Below, in pieces: positions 33,401 to 42,577 of a stretch of DNA of 64,000 nt. The DNA is taken from the NCBI GenBank assembly GCA_037783415.1, contig JAZGTN010000162.1, positions 62,001-126,000 of the forward strand, given 5' to 3'. The position numbers and the translations under genes are program-made. Source of the DNA: Leptasterias polaris (Eukaryota; Echinodermata; Asteroidea; Forcipulatida; Asteriidae). How positions within the stretch are numbered: position 1 is the stretch's first letter; every line of letters begins with the position of its first letter. The notes under the pieces are model-generated. The model searched no databases and was not told where the DNA came from. It saw only the letters and a program-made list of their open reading frames with translations.

Positions 33401-36400
33401 GTTTGCGGTTGAATGGCTTCTGACTGGCACCCCCCGAACAAAGATATTGACAAAATAGGGAGACCGCCAACATAGGGCTAGATAGATAGCTCAGTTGGTA
33501 GAGCGCCGGCACGTTAAACCGGAGGTCGTTGGTTCAAATCCCGCTCTAGTCAATTTTTCTTTGTTCAACCGAAAATCATTTAAACATTTACCCAGTCAGT
33601 TTCCCTTGTGGTTTATTATTTGATAACTTTACTTTTACCAGCTATATAGCTTATTTAATAGAAATTTATGTCTTAATTTGAAACCATCTTGATAACGCCA
33701 AATCCCATCCATTTAAAGCAGCATGTCACTTCTACCTTTTGTTCATTTCCTCTCTCTTTCTTTTCCTTTCCATGAAGCTCAAGACAAACATTTTAACCTC
33801 TTCCTGGTAATTTACTGATTTATGACAACATTATCTAATTTAATTCTGTATAGAAACATTTTCAAACGTAACAAAATGCATGGACTAGTATTTTTCCTTG
33901 TATAGCATAGCAAAATGCTGCACCATCTACATGGTGTCACCGTAAATGTTCTTATATTTATTATTATCTTTCCACCATGTAAACCATCCAGTCTTATAAG
34001 TAAACATTGCGATTACAATAAAACAGAGCCACTAACTCATCTCTAATTCATCTATGTCATTTCCATGTCATCTCTTTGCTTTTCTCTAATATCTTACTTC
34101 TCTCCTTGCTTCCTGTCCTCCTGATAACTCTTCTACTCGTAGGTGATATATCGGCGCTTCTACTCTAACCCTGCTAGAGACTCACCACAGAAGGTTTGTA
34201 AGTTGCCTCTCTCTATCATTGCCTGAGCCCAATTGCATAGAGTTTGGGAATGCCATAGCCCTAATGCATGGCCCAATGGGCATGATCGGCGCACAAAGGA
34301 TTCTGGGTAAAATCCTAAGCATCACTGGCAACCATCATGGCGTACAAATTTGAAGCAATGTGGTACACAAGCCTTAAAATTAGACAAGCACAAAAGTACA
34401 TTAGCTTAGCACAAAAATGATTTTGCTTGCCAGAATAAGGTTACCAGCCAGACTAACATGTCGCATGTACCGTCTGTGACTGGTATGGTGTTTAATTTTT
34501 TACTTAGCAGGAAAGTTGTTGAGGACCACCGTCTGCTTAAGGAGCTCTATGAAATTGGGTCATTGTTACCAGCCCGCGGAATGCCATATTGTTTACATCA
34601 TTGTGGTCGCGTGCCCTACTAACATTTCACTGAAGCAACATTTTCTTCTTTAATTTGTTTCCCTTCTCTTATTGTTTGAATCCTTTTCATTTTTTCTTCG
34701 GCACATTGCTGTGTTTTGCTGATGAGATGTGTGCACTGATTGGTCAGTTTTTACCTCTTGAGATTGCCGTTTTGACTGTTTCACCCCAAGCTATGTATTA
34801 ACCTGATGTATGGAGTTCAGCACTCTGCAACAATCAGCCATTTTGAGATATTTTTGACACATTATTAGGGCACTGTTTGGTTTGGGTAAGTTTGTCTGTA
34901 TACACCCAAACCAAACAGTTAACTCCTACAGTGTACACTATACCTCAAGAATGCTAAATGTTTCCTAAATGCTTTGATTTCAGTGTTTGAACCACTTCAC
35001 AATCACATTGGATGATGGGTTTTTCAGCCATACTTTCCCAAACTGAAAACGGTGGACGTTTAAAAAACGTCCTGAATATTTTCGGCGCGTTCTGTTTCTG
35101 TTGACCGGTTGACGAATAATTACACCCCGGACAATCCTTTGTGTAATGTGCACAGGCGTACACCTACATGTACAGTGCTCTGCTTTGTTTCTCCCAAAGC
35201 CATTCAACCTGTAACTGCGGTATAACCAAGGATCACACCCAAGTTTGCGATACAATCTGGGAAACGGCAGCAGAAGAATCACCTTAAAGGCACTGTACAC
35301 GTTTGGTACTCAAAATATATATTAGCATAAAAACTTACTTGGTAACGAGCGACGAAGAGCTGTTGATAGTATAAAACATTGTGAGAAACCACTCCCTCTG
35401 AAGTAACGTACATGTAGTTTTTACGAAAGAGGTAATTTCTCACTAAAATAATAAAAGACTTCTGGCCAGAAGCCTTTTATTCCTATCTGAAAGCATACTA
35501 ATTTGTACAACAAGGGTGTTTTTTCTTTCATCATTTTCTTGCAACTTCAATAACCAATTGAGCCCAAATTTTCACAGGCTTGTTATTTTATGCATATGTT
35601 TGGATACACCAAGTGAGAATACTGGTCTTTGACAATTACCAAACGTGTTCAGTGCCTTTAAAGGGAATGGGATTCGACTTTTTATTTTAAATATCAAGTA
35701 ATAAACCACAAGGGACATTCAGTTTCGCTTGTGGGAAAACTGCTAACGTGGCGGTAGATAAATGGTACACTTGATTGTATTTCTATATGTTTTAATGCAT
35801 ACAAGTCCACAATACAGCAGAATAGGATTTCAATAGGAAAGGAAATATGATAAAGCAAAGATGTCTTAAAAGATATTTGAACATTTGACATGAACACGCT
35901 GGCTGCCAGATGCATCAATTTTCATTAGTCTTGTAGGCATTAGGACTGGAATTGCATGGAGGCCATGGCCTCTGTTGCCCCGCAGACTTGGCCTTGGTGC
36001 CTCGTCACCACCGACTTAAAACATTTCTAGACTGGAAACTTTGGTGCTCTTTGCAAAATGAAAATGGCCTTGCCCTCTCAAAGATGAGATTCCAGGCGGG
36101 AGGCATGCATGGGGACATCTAAAGTTGTCAACAATTTTATTGCCATACAAAGAGTGTAATTTGGGGGTGGGGGGAACGGACTTCAAAAGGTGCTTGAAAA
36201 TGTTGACATTTCTAAAGCAGAACCGCAAAGAAAATACAGATATGGAACAGAAGTTACTGAATATGTATGTTGTTTAAAAAAAGGCATTCAGGTTGACTAC
36301 ATGTACATGTATGAACAAAGAGGGACTGTCATTTTGATTATAACAAGCCTGTGGTAGTGCTAATATTTTACGAACTCAAACCCAGTGACTACATTCAAAC

Positions 36401-38492
36401 ACACGTGCACTGGCTATCCCAGCGTTTTCATATGTTGATGTGATGGGCAGCATGCACACACGCAAGCAGTTATTGGGCGAGAGTTCACAATTTCATGTAC
36501 AGCCACAGGCATGATCATGACAACAGTCCCCCTTTAATGTGCTGTACTGACACGCACAAACAAATAAATGTTAATATTTATTACTGGGGGTGGGGGGGGG
36601 GGGGGCAGGTTGTCTTCAAAAGTACTGTTCTCTGTAGTGTCATAAAATTGTTGAAACTTTGGATAATTCCAACATGAACATATAAGTTCCATGTAACATA
36701 GGTTTTCTTGCTTGATTGTTTTGCTGATTTCACCTGAATGTTTTACTAAACCACCAATAATTTGCATTTTTGAACACGGACTATATGTACCCTCAAAGAG
36801 CCTGCTTAAATGTTCTTGGTGTAAGAATTGAATTAATGTTTTCCCATATTTTATTTCTTAAGCTTTCTTTACCTTGCGTCATTAAGCAAGGCGTCATTAA
36901 GCAAGATGCTTAACCATTAATTGCTTTGTCCTTCGGATGGTTATCCATGTACTGGGTAACACCTGTAAAAGAACCCAGTATACTTACCGTGAAGAGAAGG
37001 GGTGCGCCCCGATGTTTCTGTCAGGAATTTTTAACATGTTCATGCCGGGCTTATTTAATTGACACCATCAAAATAATAATTATTGAAAACTTGTTTTGTG
37101 TCTTGGCCGAAAGGTCAAGCACCCTGAACTGAAGCTTTGGTGTTTCTGATCAGCAGAGTGTGGGTTCGAGTCCTGGTCTTGACACTTGTGTCGCAATGCA
37201 AGACACTTAACCATTATTGCTTCATCCTTTGGATTGGATGTAAAGCTGTAGTTCCCGTGTGTTGTGTAATGCACGGATAAGAAGGTTAAAAAAAACAGTG
37301 AGGGGATTTGCCCCTGTGTTTTCTGGTATGATTGGCTGCAGATTGCGCCACAGCACCTTGAAAACCATAACATGGTGCTATGTAAATAAATGGGTCTTAT
37401 AATTGGAACATAGCTCAGCGTACCTTGTAGAAAAAAAATTATGAGGGTTTGAGATGCCCTCAGGTGTGATACAGTGCTAAGAACTGCGTTATTATTACTT
37501 CTCCTTTTCTGTCCTCTTTGCAGGTAATAGAGAGACGCTTCTTCTCAAGGGATTCTAGCCAGGTGTGTTCTACGCCCCTCCACCCGTGGTGACCCCCACC
37601 ACACCCAAGCATAATTAACGGGTCACCACCACCGTCCCTATGTTGTAAGTGGTGATGTTGATGATCATGTGACCCACATGCATCACCCTTCTCTGGCATG
37701 CTGCCTCTCCACTCCTCCCCCTCCATTCCCTTCCTCCGCACATCATTCTCTGTTGGACCTGATAGCTTTAGCGCCTTAGAATAGCTCACATGGGCTTTAA
37801 CTATATCTATAATATACCCCGATCGAAGCCTCTGATCCAAATTCGGATTTCAATTTTATCCCAATTATGAAGCTTCTTGCTGACAGCAGCACTGGCTATC
37901 ACATAATATACCCTAACTCTTCATCTGAATATCCAAGAATAGAATGTGATCCTCATCATTGCCTCATTTGCCCATTCTAAATAAACTGCCATTCAAAGTA
38001 TCTTTCTGCAGTAGTTGAGTATTGTAGATTGCTAACCCCATCAAAGTAGACTGGTATGGTTTTTGTTTACCCTTTATGCCAATCCATTAATAATTTGTAC
38101 ACTTACGAGACCATTATTTGGGAAATAGGATAGTGCTTGTTACATGTATCTAGCATCAATTAAATAATGGCCCTCCAATTTTTATTTTATTTTATTTTTG
38201 ATTTATTTATTTATTTGGGGGCGGGGGGAAGTTTAAGGCTTCAGGAATTGTCCATTGTAGTAATTAATTTACCAGAGCAATCAGTGGCAATAGGTACATG
38301 TAGATTACACGTAAGTCATTACTTTGTAACTTTGTCATTCTTTTTGCCTTTATATAAAGCTTTTTTTTCAAACTTGTTATATATATATATATATATATTT
38401 TATTTTATTTTTTTCAGCAACCAGTTGGTAGTCCAACAGAAAAACGGCGATCCTTCACTCCACAATTCATGAAAAACCTTCACACAGACTGA
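21481..38492 (+). CDS. RABL3: Rab-like protein 3 (RABL3), complete, with alternative penultimate exon
   Basis: Atypical Rab-family GTPase; vertebrate RABL3 has been linked to control of RAS prenylation and lymphoid development (from memory). Exons: 21481-21532, 24994-25085, 26075-26192, 27626-27743, 28500-28644, 30592-30663, then 34143-34193 or 37524-37562, and 38418-38492; phases 1,0,1,2,0,0,0. With the second alternative the protein is 236 aa, the same as human. Motifs: P-loop GDSGVGKS (residues 15-22), switch II WDIGG (67-71), guanine-specificity motif TKHD (146-149), then [17 protein letters not shown]. There is no C-terminal cysteine for prenylation; it ends NLHTD, which fits this family. 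The start was chosen because MAS matches the vertebrate N-terminus and the ATGGCG context is good. Introns hold several DNA elements and a 23-copy minisatellite. Confidence 0.96.
21535..23100. other. first part of RABL3 intron 1
   Basis: AT-rich intron sequence with several A-runs near 22320-22345. A frame of 111 codons at 22617-22952 has no recognisable domain and no splice context. I see no known repeat family here. Confidence 0.5.
23125..23869. mobile_element. large foldback element, about 330-bp arms (family G)
   Basis: A near-perfect inverted repeat: left arm about 23131-23457, right arm about 23541-23865, separated by about 85 bases that themselves contain GATTCACGTATAC and GTATACGTGAACC facing each other. 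Landmarks are CTCCTAGAACTATGAGG at the left outer end, ACCGTTTTCAGAATCCTCGC and AAAATGGCCGCCGTTG inside, and each reappears inverted. The arms look well over 95 percent identical by eye. The frames on both strands within it mirror each other because of the palindrome and are not genes. Confidence 0.92.
23870..24492. mobile_element. second copy of the family F element, inverted, joined to the foldback
   Basis: Begins TAGCCCAGGTTGGACTCC and ends with the inverse of TAGCCCTGGTAGGACGTC, so it is the reverse-orientation relative of 16644-17227. Both terminal hairpins are preserved. The interior keeps GTTGTCACATCGCTAATGC and AACTCGGACTTATTT but lacks the matching inverted partner that the first copy has. 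Flanks GAGTACTCC and GATCTACTC are similar but do not make a clean target duplication. Confidence 0.85.
24786..24876. repeat. hairpin with perfect 18-bp stem around an EcoRI-like GAATTC
   Basis: CTGCTTACCGCGGAATTC at 24786-24803 and its exact inverse GAATTCCGCGGTAAGCAG at 24859-24876, with a 55-base loop. It is probably a small foldback element or a remnant of one. It lies 118 bases before RABL3 exon 2, followed by a 16-base C run at 24940-24955. Confidence 0.8.
25562..25933. mobile_element. 372-bp MITE, CAGGGCTCGAATTT ends, 6-bp target duplication (family D)
   Basis: Terminal repeats CAGGGCTCGAATTT and AAATTCGAGCCCTG; GTACAG directly repeated on both sides (25556-25561, 25934-25939). Nearly identical to the copy at 27790. 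Family D shares the CAGGG terminus and 6-bp duplication with the 802-bp element at 1563, so the two may be mobilised by related transposases of hAT type. It lies in RABL3 intron 2. Confidence 0.88.
26309..26684. mobile_element. 370-bp MITE, AAAGGCACTGTACACG family (well preserved)
   Basis: TTAAAGGCACTGAACACG on the left and CGTGTACAGTGCCTTTA on the right, with ACCAGTATTCTCACTTGG, AAATTTGGGCTCAATTTG, GAAAAAACACCCTTG and ACAGCTCTCCGTTGCTCG inside. It is in reverse orientation to the copy at 35285, to which it is almost fully alignable. It lies in RABL3 intron 3. Confidence 0.9.
27135..27366. mobile_element. short MITE, about 230 bp, with imperfect inverted ends
   Basis: GTATAGATAGGTTGC on the left and GGGAACTATCTATAA on the right, with GCCATCTTTACGGGCAA facing TTGCCCGTAAAGATGGC. 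The interior is CpG-rich compared with its surroundings (GCGTTACGCGTGAG, ACACGCGCACA). It lies in RABL3 intron 3. Confidence 0.7.
27446..27471. repeat. ATCAA microsatellite, about five copies
   Basis: Pure pentanucleotide run after TAACAATAAACAAA. Runs of this kind commonly end LINE or SINE insertions; the preceding sequence ATTGTATACTTGTACAATAG may be such a 3' end, but I cannot identify the family. Confidence 0.8.
27790..28160. mobile_element. 371-bp MITE, CAGGGCTCGAATTT ends (family D), recent copy
   Basis: Same ends and same orientation as 25562-25933, with only a handful of differences over the whole length. The flanks share ATCAT (left ...CATCAT, right ATCATA...), so the duplication here is 5 bp or an imperfect 6 bp. 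It lies in RABL3 intron 4, 47 bases after the exon 4 donor. Confidence 0.88.
28664..29605. repeat. 41-bp minisatellite, 23 copies, each containing a hairpin
   Basis: The unit is TCTTCAGTTCAGCTAACTTT then GCTGCTATGTAGCAGCGAT plus TA. Phase anchors at 28664, 28705 and 28746 give an exact 41-bp period to the end. GCTGCTA and TAGCAGC are a perfect 7-bp inverted pair around TG. The only common variant is G to A in the second arm (TAACAGC), seen in units 3, 4, 11, 12, 16-19 and 22, which breaks one base pair. The array begins 19 bases after the RABL3 exon 5 donor and fills half of that intron. Confidence 0.97.
29880..30005. repeat. GAGTC/GACTC-rich low-complexity stretch
   Basis: GAGTC or its near variants recur about every 12 bases (TAGTCGAGTCCCACACC, TGAGTCCGAGTTGC, TCGAGTCGGAGTTTGC, TTTGAGTCCTAGTC). 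It resembles the GACTC-rich stretch in CCT8 intron 5 (5330-5610) in opposite orientation, suggesting an old dispersed repeat. Confidence 0.5.
30274..30372 (+). CDS. exon-like segment of unrecognised protein, ends in stop
   Basis: After a pyrimidine-rich TTTGTTTCATTCATAG acceptor at 30273, an open frame of 32 codons reads [18 protein letters not shown] then [14 protein letters not shown] and a TAA at 30370. The composition looks like real protein, without simple-sequence bias. It starts in a phase that RABL3 exon 5 (phase 0 donor at 28644) could use, giving an alternative C-terminus, or it may be the last exon of an unrelated or dead gene. I do not recognise the family and no nearby AATAAA was found. 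Confidence 0.25.
   Translation, partial: HTKYGTSQVFLQPTYNFFYKTTTLVKKNYTKL
30592..30663 (+). CDS. RABL3: RABL3 exon 6 (constitutive exon before the duplicated pair)
   Basis: CAG acceptor at 30591, donor GTAAAA at 30664; 24 codons in phase 0 at both ends reading [20 protein letters not shown] then FFDK, closely matching the vertebrate block DCT...[14 protein letters not shown]. Both alternative downstream exons begin with VI, continuing the family sequence FFDKVIEKR. Confidence 0.95.
31262..31400 (+). repeat. SINE (family S1) body fragment
   Basis: GTGCCGCTTCCCATGTTGTA, ACTTGGGTGTGATCCCTGGC, GGATTGGCACCCCAAACAAA and AAATAGGGAGACTGCCA match the blocks just upstream of the tRNA-like head in the S1 copy at 33284-33632. 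The tRNA-like head itself is missing. Confidence 0.65.
32195..32204 (+). promoter_or_regulatory. TATA box of the transposon gene (TATATAAAAG)
   Basis: A canonical TATA element 110 bases before the ATG at 32305 and inside the Harbinger-like element, in CpG-rich surroundings (GTACGCGCGTG). The spacing is right for the promoter of the Myb-like frame. Confidence 0.55.
32305..32498 (+). pseudogene. Myb/SANT-like protein of a Harbinger transposon, N-terminal fragment, frameshifted
   Basis: ATG at 32305 opens [20 protein letters not shown], then [15 protein letters not shown], which has the look of the first helix of the Myb-like DNA-binding protein that accompanies Harbinger transposases. About 46 codons in, the homology jumps to another frame where [14 protein letters not shown] is read, then a stop at 32496. 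The frame change and the early stop make this a dead fragment. In live elements this protein helps the transposase bind the ends. Confidence 0.65.
33284..33632 (+). repeat. tRNA-derived SINE (family S1), with an inverted tRNA-like head in front
   Basis: Plus-strand head at 33483-33551: TAGCTCAGTTGGTAGAGCG, CCGGCACGTTAAACCGGAGG, GGTTCAAATCCCGCTCTAGT. Body upstream: TTCCCAGGTTGTATCGTATA, GGCACCCCCCGAACAAAG. Tail: TTACCCAGTCAGTTTCCCTT then GTGGTTTATTATTTGAT. At 33290-33335 the same head appears inverted (GACTAGAGCGGGATTTGAAC), so two heads face each other across about 150 bases. The anticodon-loop region is not canonical (C before the putative GTT), so this is not a functional tRNA gene. Confidence 0.75.
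34143..34193 (+). CDS. RABL3: RABL3 alternative penultimate exon, version A (17 codons)
   Basis: Acceptor TTCTACTCGTAG at 34142 and donor GTTTGT at 34194. Phase 0 at both ends; reads [17 protein letters not shown]. It aligns with version B at 37524 ([13 protein letters not shown]) at V-I-x-R-R-F-[YF]-S and D-S-x-Q, with a four-residue insertion. Using it gives a 240-aa protein. The tyrosine at position 3 replaces the glutamate found in vertebrate VIEKRYF, so this is likely the derived copy. Confidence 0.75.
34225..34561. mobile_element. MITE, GGGCCCAATTTCATAGAG family (longer copy)
   Basis: GAGCCCAATTGCATAGAG on the left, GAGCTCTATGAAATTGGGT on the right, with AGAATAAGGTTACCAGCC and CTGTGACTGGTATGG inside. 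About 130 bases of extra sequence separate the left end from the usual interior. It begins 32 bases after the donor of RABL3 alternative exon A. Confidence 0.7.
35180..35283 (-). repeat. SINE (family S1) body fragment, inverted
   Basis: Minus strand reads GCCGTTTCCCAGATTGTATC, ACTTGGGTGTGATCCTTGG and CAGTTACAGGTTGAATGGCT, which match the S1 body at 33350-33420. A further inverted S1 tail piece (AATAAACCACAAGGGACATT) lies at 35690-35735, on the other side of the MITE at 35285, so the MITE probably landed inside or beside an S1 copy. Confidence 0.6.
35285..35660. mobile_element. 370-bp MITE, AAAGGCACTGTACACG family (well preserved)
   Basis: TTAAAGGCACTGTACACG on the left and CGTGTTCAGTGCCTTTA on the right. 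It is alignable almost throughout with the inverted copy at 26309. The middle contains the palindrome AGACTTCTGGCCAGAAGCC. Confidence 0.9.
35953..36110. repeat. dispersed repeat with GGAGGCCATGGCCTCTGTTG
   Basis: Blocks GGAGGCCATGGCCTCTGTTG, CTTGGTGCC, TTTGCAAAATGAAAATGGCC, TTGCCCTCTCAAAGATGAG and ATTCCAGGC recur in the same order at 45217-45375. I do not recognise the family. Confidence 0.65.
36873..37400 (+). repeat. tRNA-derived SINE (family S2), two adjacent copies
   Basis: The second, 37105-37400, is nearly full: TTGGCCGAAAGGTCAAGC, GTGTGGGTTCGAGTCCTGG, GACACTTAACCATTATTGC, TAAAGCTGTAGTTCCC and a tail CTATGTAAATAAATGGG. The first, 36873-37030, has only tail blocks (AAGATGCTTAACCATTAATT, AAAAGAACCCAG). 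They lie between the two alternative RABL3 exons. Confidence 0.7.
37524..37562 (+). CDS. RABL3: RABL3 alternative penultimate exon, version B (13 codons)
   Basis: Acceptor TCTTTGCAG at 37523 and donor GTGTGT at 37563; phase 0 both ends; reads [13 protein letters not shown]. It is the closer match to vertebrate VIEKRYFLREGNQ and gives a 236-aa protein. It lies 3.3 kb downstream of version A and 855 bases before the last exon. Confidence 0.85.
38382..38417. repeat. AT dinucleotide run before the last RABL3 exon
   Basis: About nine AT repeats (TATATATATATATATATATA) followed by a T-rich tract that serves as the polypyrimidine tract for the acceptor TTTTTTCAG at 38417. A length change here could affect the last-exon splice site. 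Confidence 0.7.
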
Positions 38493-38501
38493 CATCTCTC
38501 T

Positions 38502-38507
38502 AATAAA
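38502..38507 (+). promoter_or_regulatory. poly(A) signal 9 bases after the RABL3 stop
   Basis: AATAAA begins only 10 bases past the last base of the TGA at 38490-38492. If used it gives a 3' UTR of about 30 bases. Further AATAAA words at about 39763, 39791 and 40040 could give a 1.3 to 1.6 kb 3' UTR. Confidence 0.4.
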
Positions 38508-38538
38508 GAACCTCTCCACTATCCAGATGAAGGTCACT

Positions 38539-38586
38539 CGACCCTGACCTCCATCGACCCTGACCTCCATCGACCCTGACCTCCAT
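38539..38586. repeat. 16-bp repeat, three perfect copies
   Basis: CGACCCTGACCTCCAT occurs three times without change at 38539, 38555 and 38571. It sits 32 bases after the proximal RABL3 poly(A) signal, in the region where downstream elements act. Confidence 0.95.
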
Positions 38587-38587
38587 C

Positions 38588-41500
38588 GGACAACAGCCCA
38601 AGGGGAGTTGACAAGGTGAGCTTGCAGTTCTTCAAACCACTTTGAGACGTTGAGGGCGCTGTCATGTAAAGGGCCATTCCACTCACTTTGACGTTGTGTG
38701 CTCACAGAGATTCCTGGGATGGTGCAGTTGGTCCCTTACCAGTCGAGAGCTCTCCTAAGCAATCTGGCGAAGGGACATCAGTGTGAATACTGGTACTCAC
38801 TTCTTTGTTCCATTAATCTTGGAAGCTGTGTGACTAGAGTGGCCCTTTGATGTGGTTTCCTCCATGCACCTGCACCTATAATTGACGGGGGAACACATTT
38901 TTCTGTTGGAGTTCCGGACGCTGATCACATACTTTGGGACATTTTTAAAACCTCACCATCAGGATTCCTTGCAGCTGATGAACCTTTTCTTCCCAAGGTT
39001 GGAAGACAAAATAACAATGTGATGTTGATGAACTGTGTCACACGATTATTCAACTTTATCGATGGTTGTGCATTCCACTGCAAAGACAGATTTGAATCGC
39101 AAATCAGGGTATGAAAACTGAAGTGGTGAAGTTGAGGGAATCCTCATGAAATTCTTTGACAAGCTTGAAATTCAAAAGGCAGCTTCATCAGTAAGCTCAA
39201 ATTTGCTAAGCTCTTGAAAATGTTACCCGTTAGAAATGGGTGACCAGGCAATTAGCAATGTTATGCTATAACAAGGATGACTGGTGCCCTGCTCAATTTT
39301 GCTCAGCAGATGACTTTGGAAAATCTTAAAGTCTATTGGAATTTTCTGAAGGGGAACCATGGCCAAGGCATCCATGTCCTTCATGTGATTCAAGGCCTAT
39401 TGCTCAAGGAACATTTTCTAGGCCTACATTTAATGGTAAAACACTATTAATGTTGTGCAAAATCCAATACTGATAAGGTTTATTTTTATATTTATATTTA
39501 TTTCATGGGCAGATATAAAGTACAATAATGCACAATAGTAAAAACGTAAAAAGATACAGCAAGAGCAAGGTTGCCTCGAGCTAGTGGGTGAAATAGAGGT
39601 AGAAAAAGTATGAATGCAATTGGCAAGTTTTGGCCTAATAATTGTAGGGGTTTGCTTCGGTTTTTCTTTCCCACTGAAAGTATTTTTTGTTCTGATTAGT
39701 TTCTGAAGAACTTTGACAATCTTGGCAAGATCTATCAGTTCTGTGAACTTTGTATACATGTAGATAAATAAATCAACTCAAACTATACTGATAAACAATA
39801 AAGATAATATCTTTTGATTACAAAATACATGTACCTGTTTTGGTTTATTAAGTTTGTGGAATCGGTGCGTGCAAGAATTGTGTAGTGGATTTAGTGTCCA
39901 AACTTGATGGCTTTATACCAGTACATTTTCCTGTTGCTACACATCAGCCGTGTGGTTGGGTTGTTTGTGTTGTTGTTTCTTTTTGTTTTTATGCTGGCTG
40001 GTGGTTTGAATGTCATAAGCAGCAAGAAGTGCAAATCAAAATAAACAATGCTGAATGCTTTAAATAACAATGCAATTTTTGGAAACTGGTACTTCGAAAG
40101 ACGGCCAAAAATGGAAGATACTTTCTCCATATAAAAAAGCCAGTGGGAATTTCGTGAATGTTTTGCTTTGCTCAAACATTAAGCCCTCCTTCTCTCGATT
40201 ACATTTTCTGGTGAGTTTGACCAATCATTTGAAACCATTTAACTGCACAGGTTTTGTATGACCGCACATCTGTGCACAGAACTAACTACATGTACATGTG
40301 AGCATTGTGTAGAAGCCTTCACCACATGATACCATATTGCAGGTTAGCATGGTGTTGGATCATTCAAAATCACAGTGGAGGATTCTATATGTTCAGGAGG
40401 GGTAAGGAGGAAAGATAATTCTATCTATCATTGGTGACGCCCAAGTAGGTTTCTTCAAGAGGAGGTGGCAGTTCTGAAAGTGGTGTTGTTTTGTCTTTAC
40501 TTGATTGTCATAATCAGTTTGATGAGAGTGATTGATTCAGACAGTCTCAGGGTAGAAAACCAAACCATTATGCCCCAAATAATCACTTGCCATGTGCTCA
40601 AGTGGGAGGCTAAAGTCCGCAGAAGGTGTGTTACCATGGCAACACCATTGTCGATTTCTTGAGTGGTACAGATGTTGCGGAGAAATGGGTGGGGTTGAGG
40701 GAAGAAAGTAGGATTTTCTTTTACAAATTTTATTTAAATATATTTTTAAATTAATGATCGCCCAGAATGCTCAGATGTGTTCTATGGGCTACCCTCATTA
40801 AAGATAATTGTGTATAATTGCTTCTCATCATTCGGGAGTAAATGGGTATTTTTTATTGGCAATCTTTGCGCTGATTTGGTTGATGGTGCTTAGATGGTTT
40901 CAGGAATGCTTTGGCCTGAAGAACTGGGTTATAGTAGAGGAAGGCACTTAGGCATACTTGGGTTGAAAAGGTGTGTATTATTATTGGGCTTTGTATCATT
41001 GGGCAAAGGCGCTTGATCTAATTCTTTGTTATGATAATTATTGTTATTTATTATAAATGTAAGTAAAAATACTTATATAAATAGATCTGAATTTTATTTA
41101 TTTATTGTTTTTACATTGGGGCATACATGACCAAAATGCTAGTATTTAAAATGGTTACTCTTTACTTTCATTCAGTCGCGTCTCGCATGTTTATTTTAAA
41201 AAAATTGACATATTCTTCAAATCGAAGTATTTCCTCAATTTCTCAAGAATCAACCTTGGGCCAGCAAACACTGTTCCCTCGTCATTGAAAGTGACTTTCT
41301 TCCTGTGTTTTCCCTTCTTAACGACCAGTTTCCGTTTCTCTGTGTTGACATTCCACCCTGCCGTCAATTTGCTTAATTTGCCTGTGCAAATTACCCTTCT
41401 GTCCCCTACCCCCTTAAAAAAAATGAGAAAAAAAAAGTGGCGCCGTATTCCCCCTCATGCCATGGTGTGACTGTGCTTTGCAGTCGTAGCATGATTACCA

Positions 41501-42577
41501 CCGTGGAGAATGTTTAACGCGGCAGTCTGTGCGTCGCCAGGAGGGTTTGCTGCAGTTCATCAGGGATTCACGCAGCGAGAGACATTTCCTTTAATCATTA
41601 ACCACGTTGCTGCTCTGTACAGATCAAGGTCTCGATTATCGGGAGGCAGACCATCATGTAGGGCAGGCTTTCTATGATATCTAGTGGTTAATTTGAAAGG
41701 CACCAATTTGGTGGATTTTGAATGGATACCACTTTAGGGTTTCTATATTTAGCATCATGTCGTGCCCCATGTTCTGAACGTGAAACATTCAGTAGTATTT
41801 TGTGGAAGCCACCAACACAATGCCTCAAAGAGGCTGCTCAAGGTGACGACGAAAAGATATATACCGTGTTACAGTTGTTTAAAGAACTTATTACCGTACC
41901 CCATTTTATTTGAATTGTAACTATAAGACTGGCATTTTTTATATTTTTTTTTCCCCATGACACACTGCTGTTTTGCTTGATTTCTTTGAATCAAGATAAG
42001 GTACAGCAAATGCTTTTATATCATTTGCAGGACTGTGGGAATTTGTGAGTCAAGATAGGGTACTAAATGACTAGGCTGTCGACGGATCTGTTATTTCTGG
42101 CATGCACATGATTTATTCTCTTGATTATTCTAACTAATGTCTCGATATAGATATAGGGTTATGTTCACTGGCTCAAGCAGCTAGAACGGACACCAATTGG
42201 AGAAATACCGGTAATTCAGCCTTGAGTGAAGACTATACCCTCTTTCACATTAAAAATACGCTTTGAGTTTTAAATCATGGCAAATTGTCAGAAAACATTC
42301 AGTGATTAGATCCCCATAAATGAAGAAAAATTACAATGTTCACTTTTTACACTGTCCAATCATCATCAAGAACACGAAAGGGGTCGGGGCATAGTAAGGG
42401 GGTAAAGTCCAACCATACAAGACAAGCAGAGAACTGGAAAGATTAATCTATATCGTCCTTCACTCTGAATATTTGGCTCCTCGGCTCTTTTAGCCATCGG
42501 TCAGTTTGAATACCACGGCAACATAATTCGGAGGCCCTCTTCGGTAGAGACCAGCACCACGCCAGTACGGCACCAGC
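38588..42577. other. intergenic region or long RABL3 3' UTR
   Basis: The first 1.5 kb may be RABL3 3' UTR. At 39170-39310 there are degenerate words of the CTGCTTAAGC family (AGTAAGCTCAAATTTGC, GACTGGTGCCCTGCTC). At 39470-39785 an AT-rich block ends in AAATAAATCAACTCAAAC, similar to the LINE 3' end at 15110 but without coding evidence. From 40050 to 42577 I see no gene or named element. Confidence 0.45.

Noticed and set aside
33473..33560. tRNA gene (Asn-like GTT anticodon)
   Set aside because: The loop has C where U33 is required, the acceptor stem does not pair well and the same head occurs in several truncated copies with a common tail, so it is a SINE.
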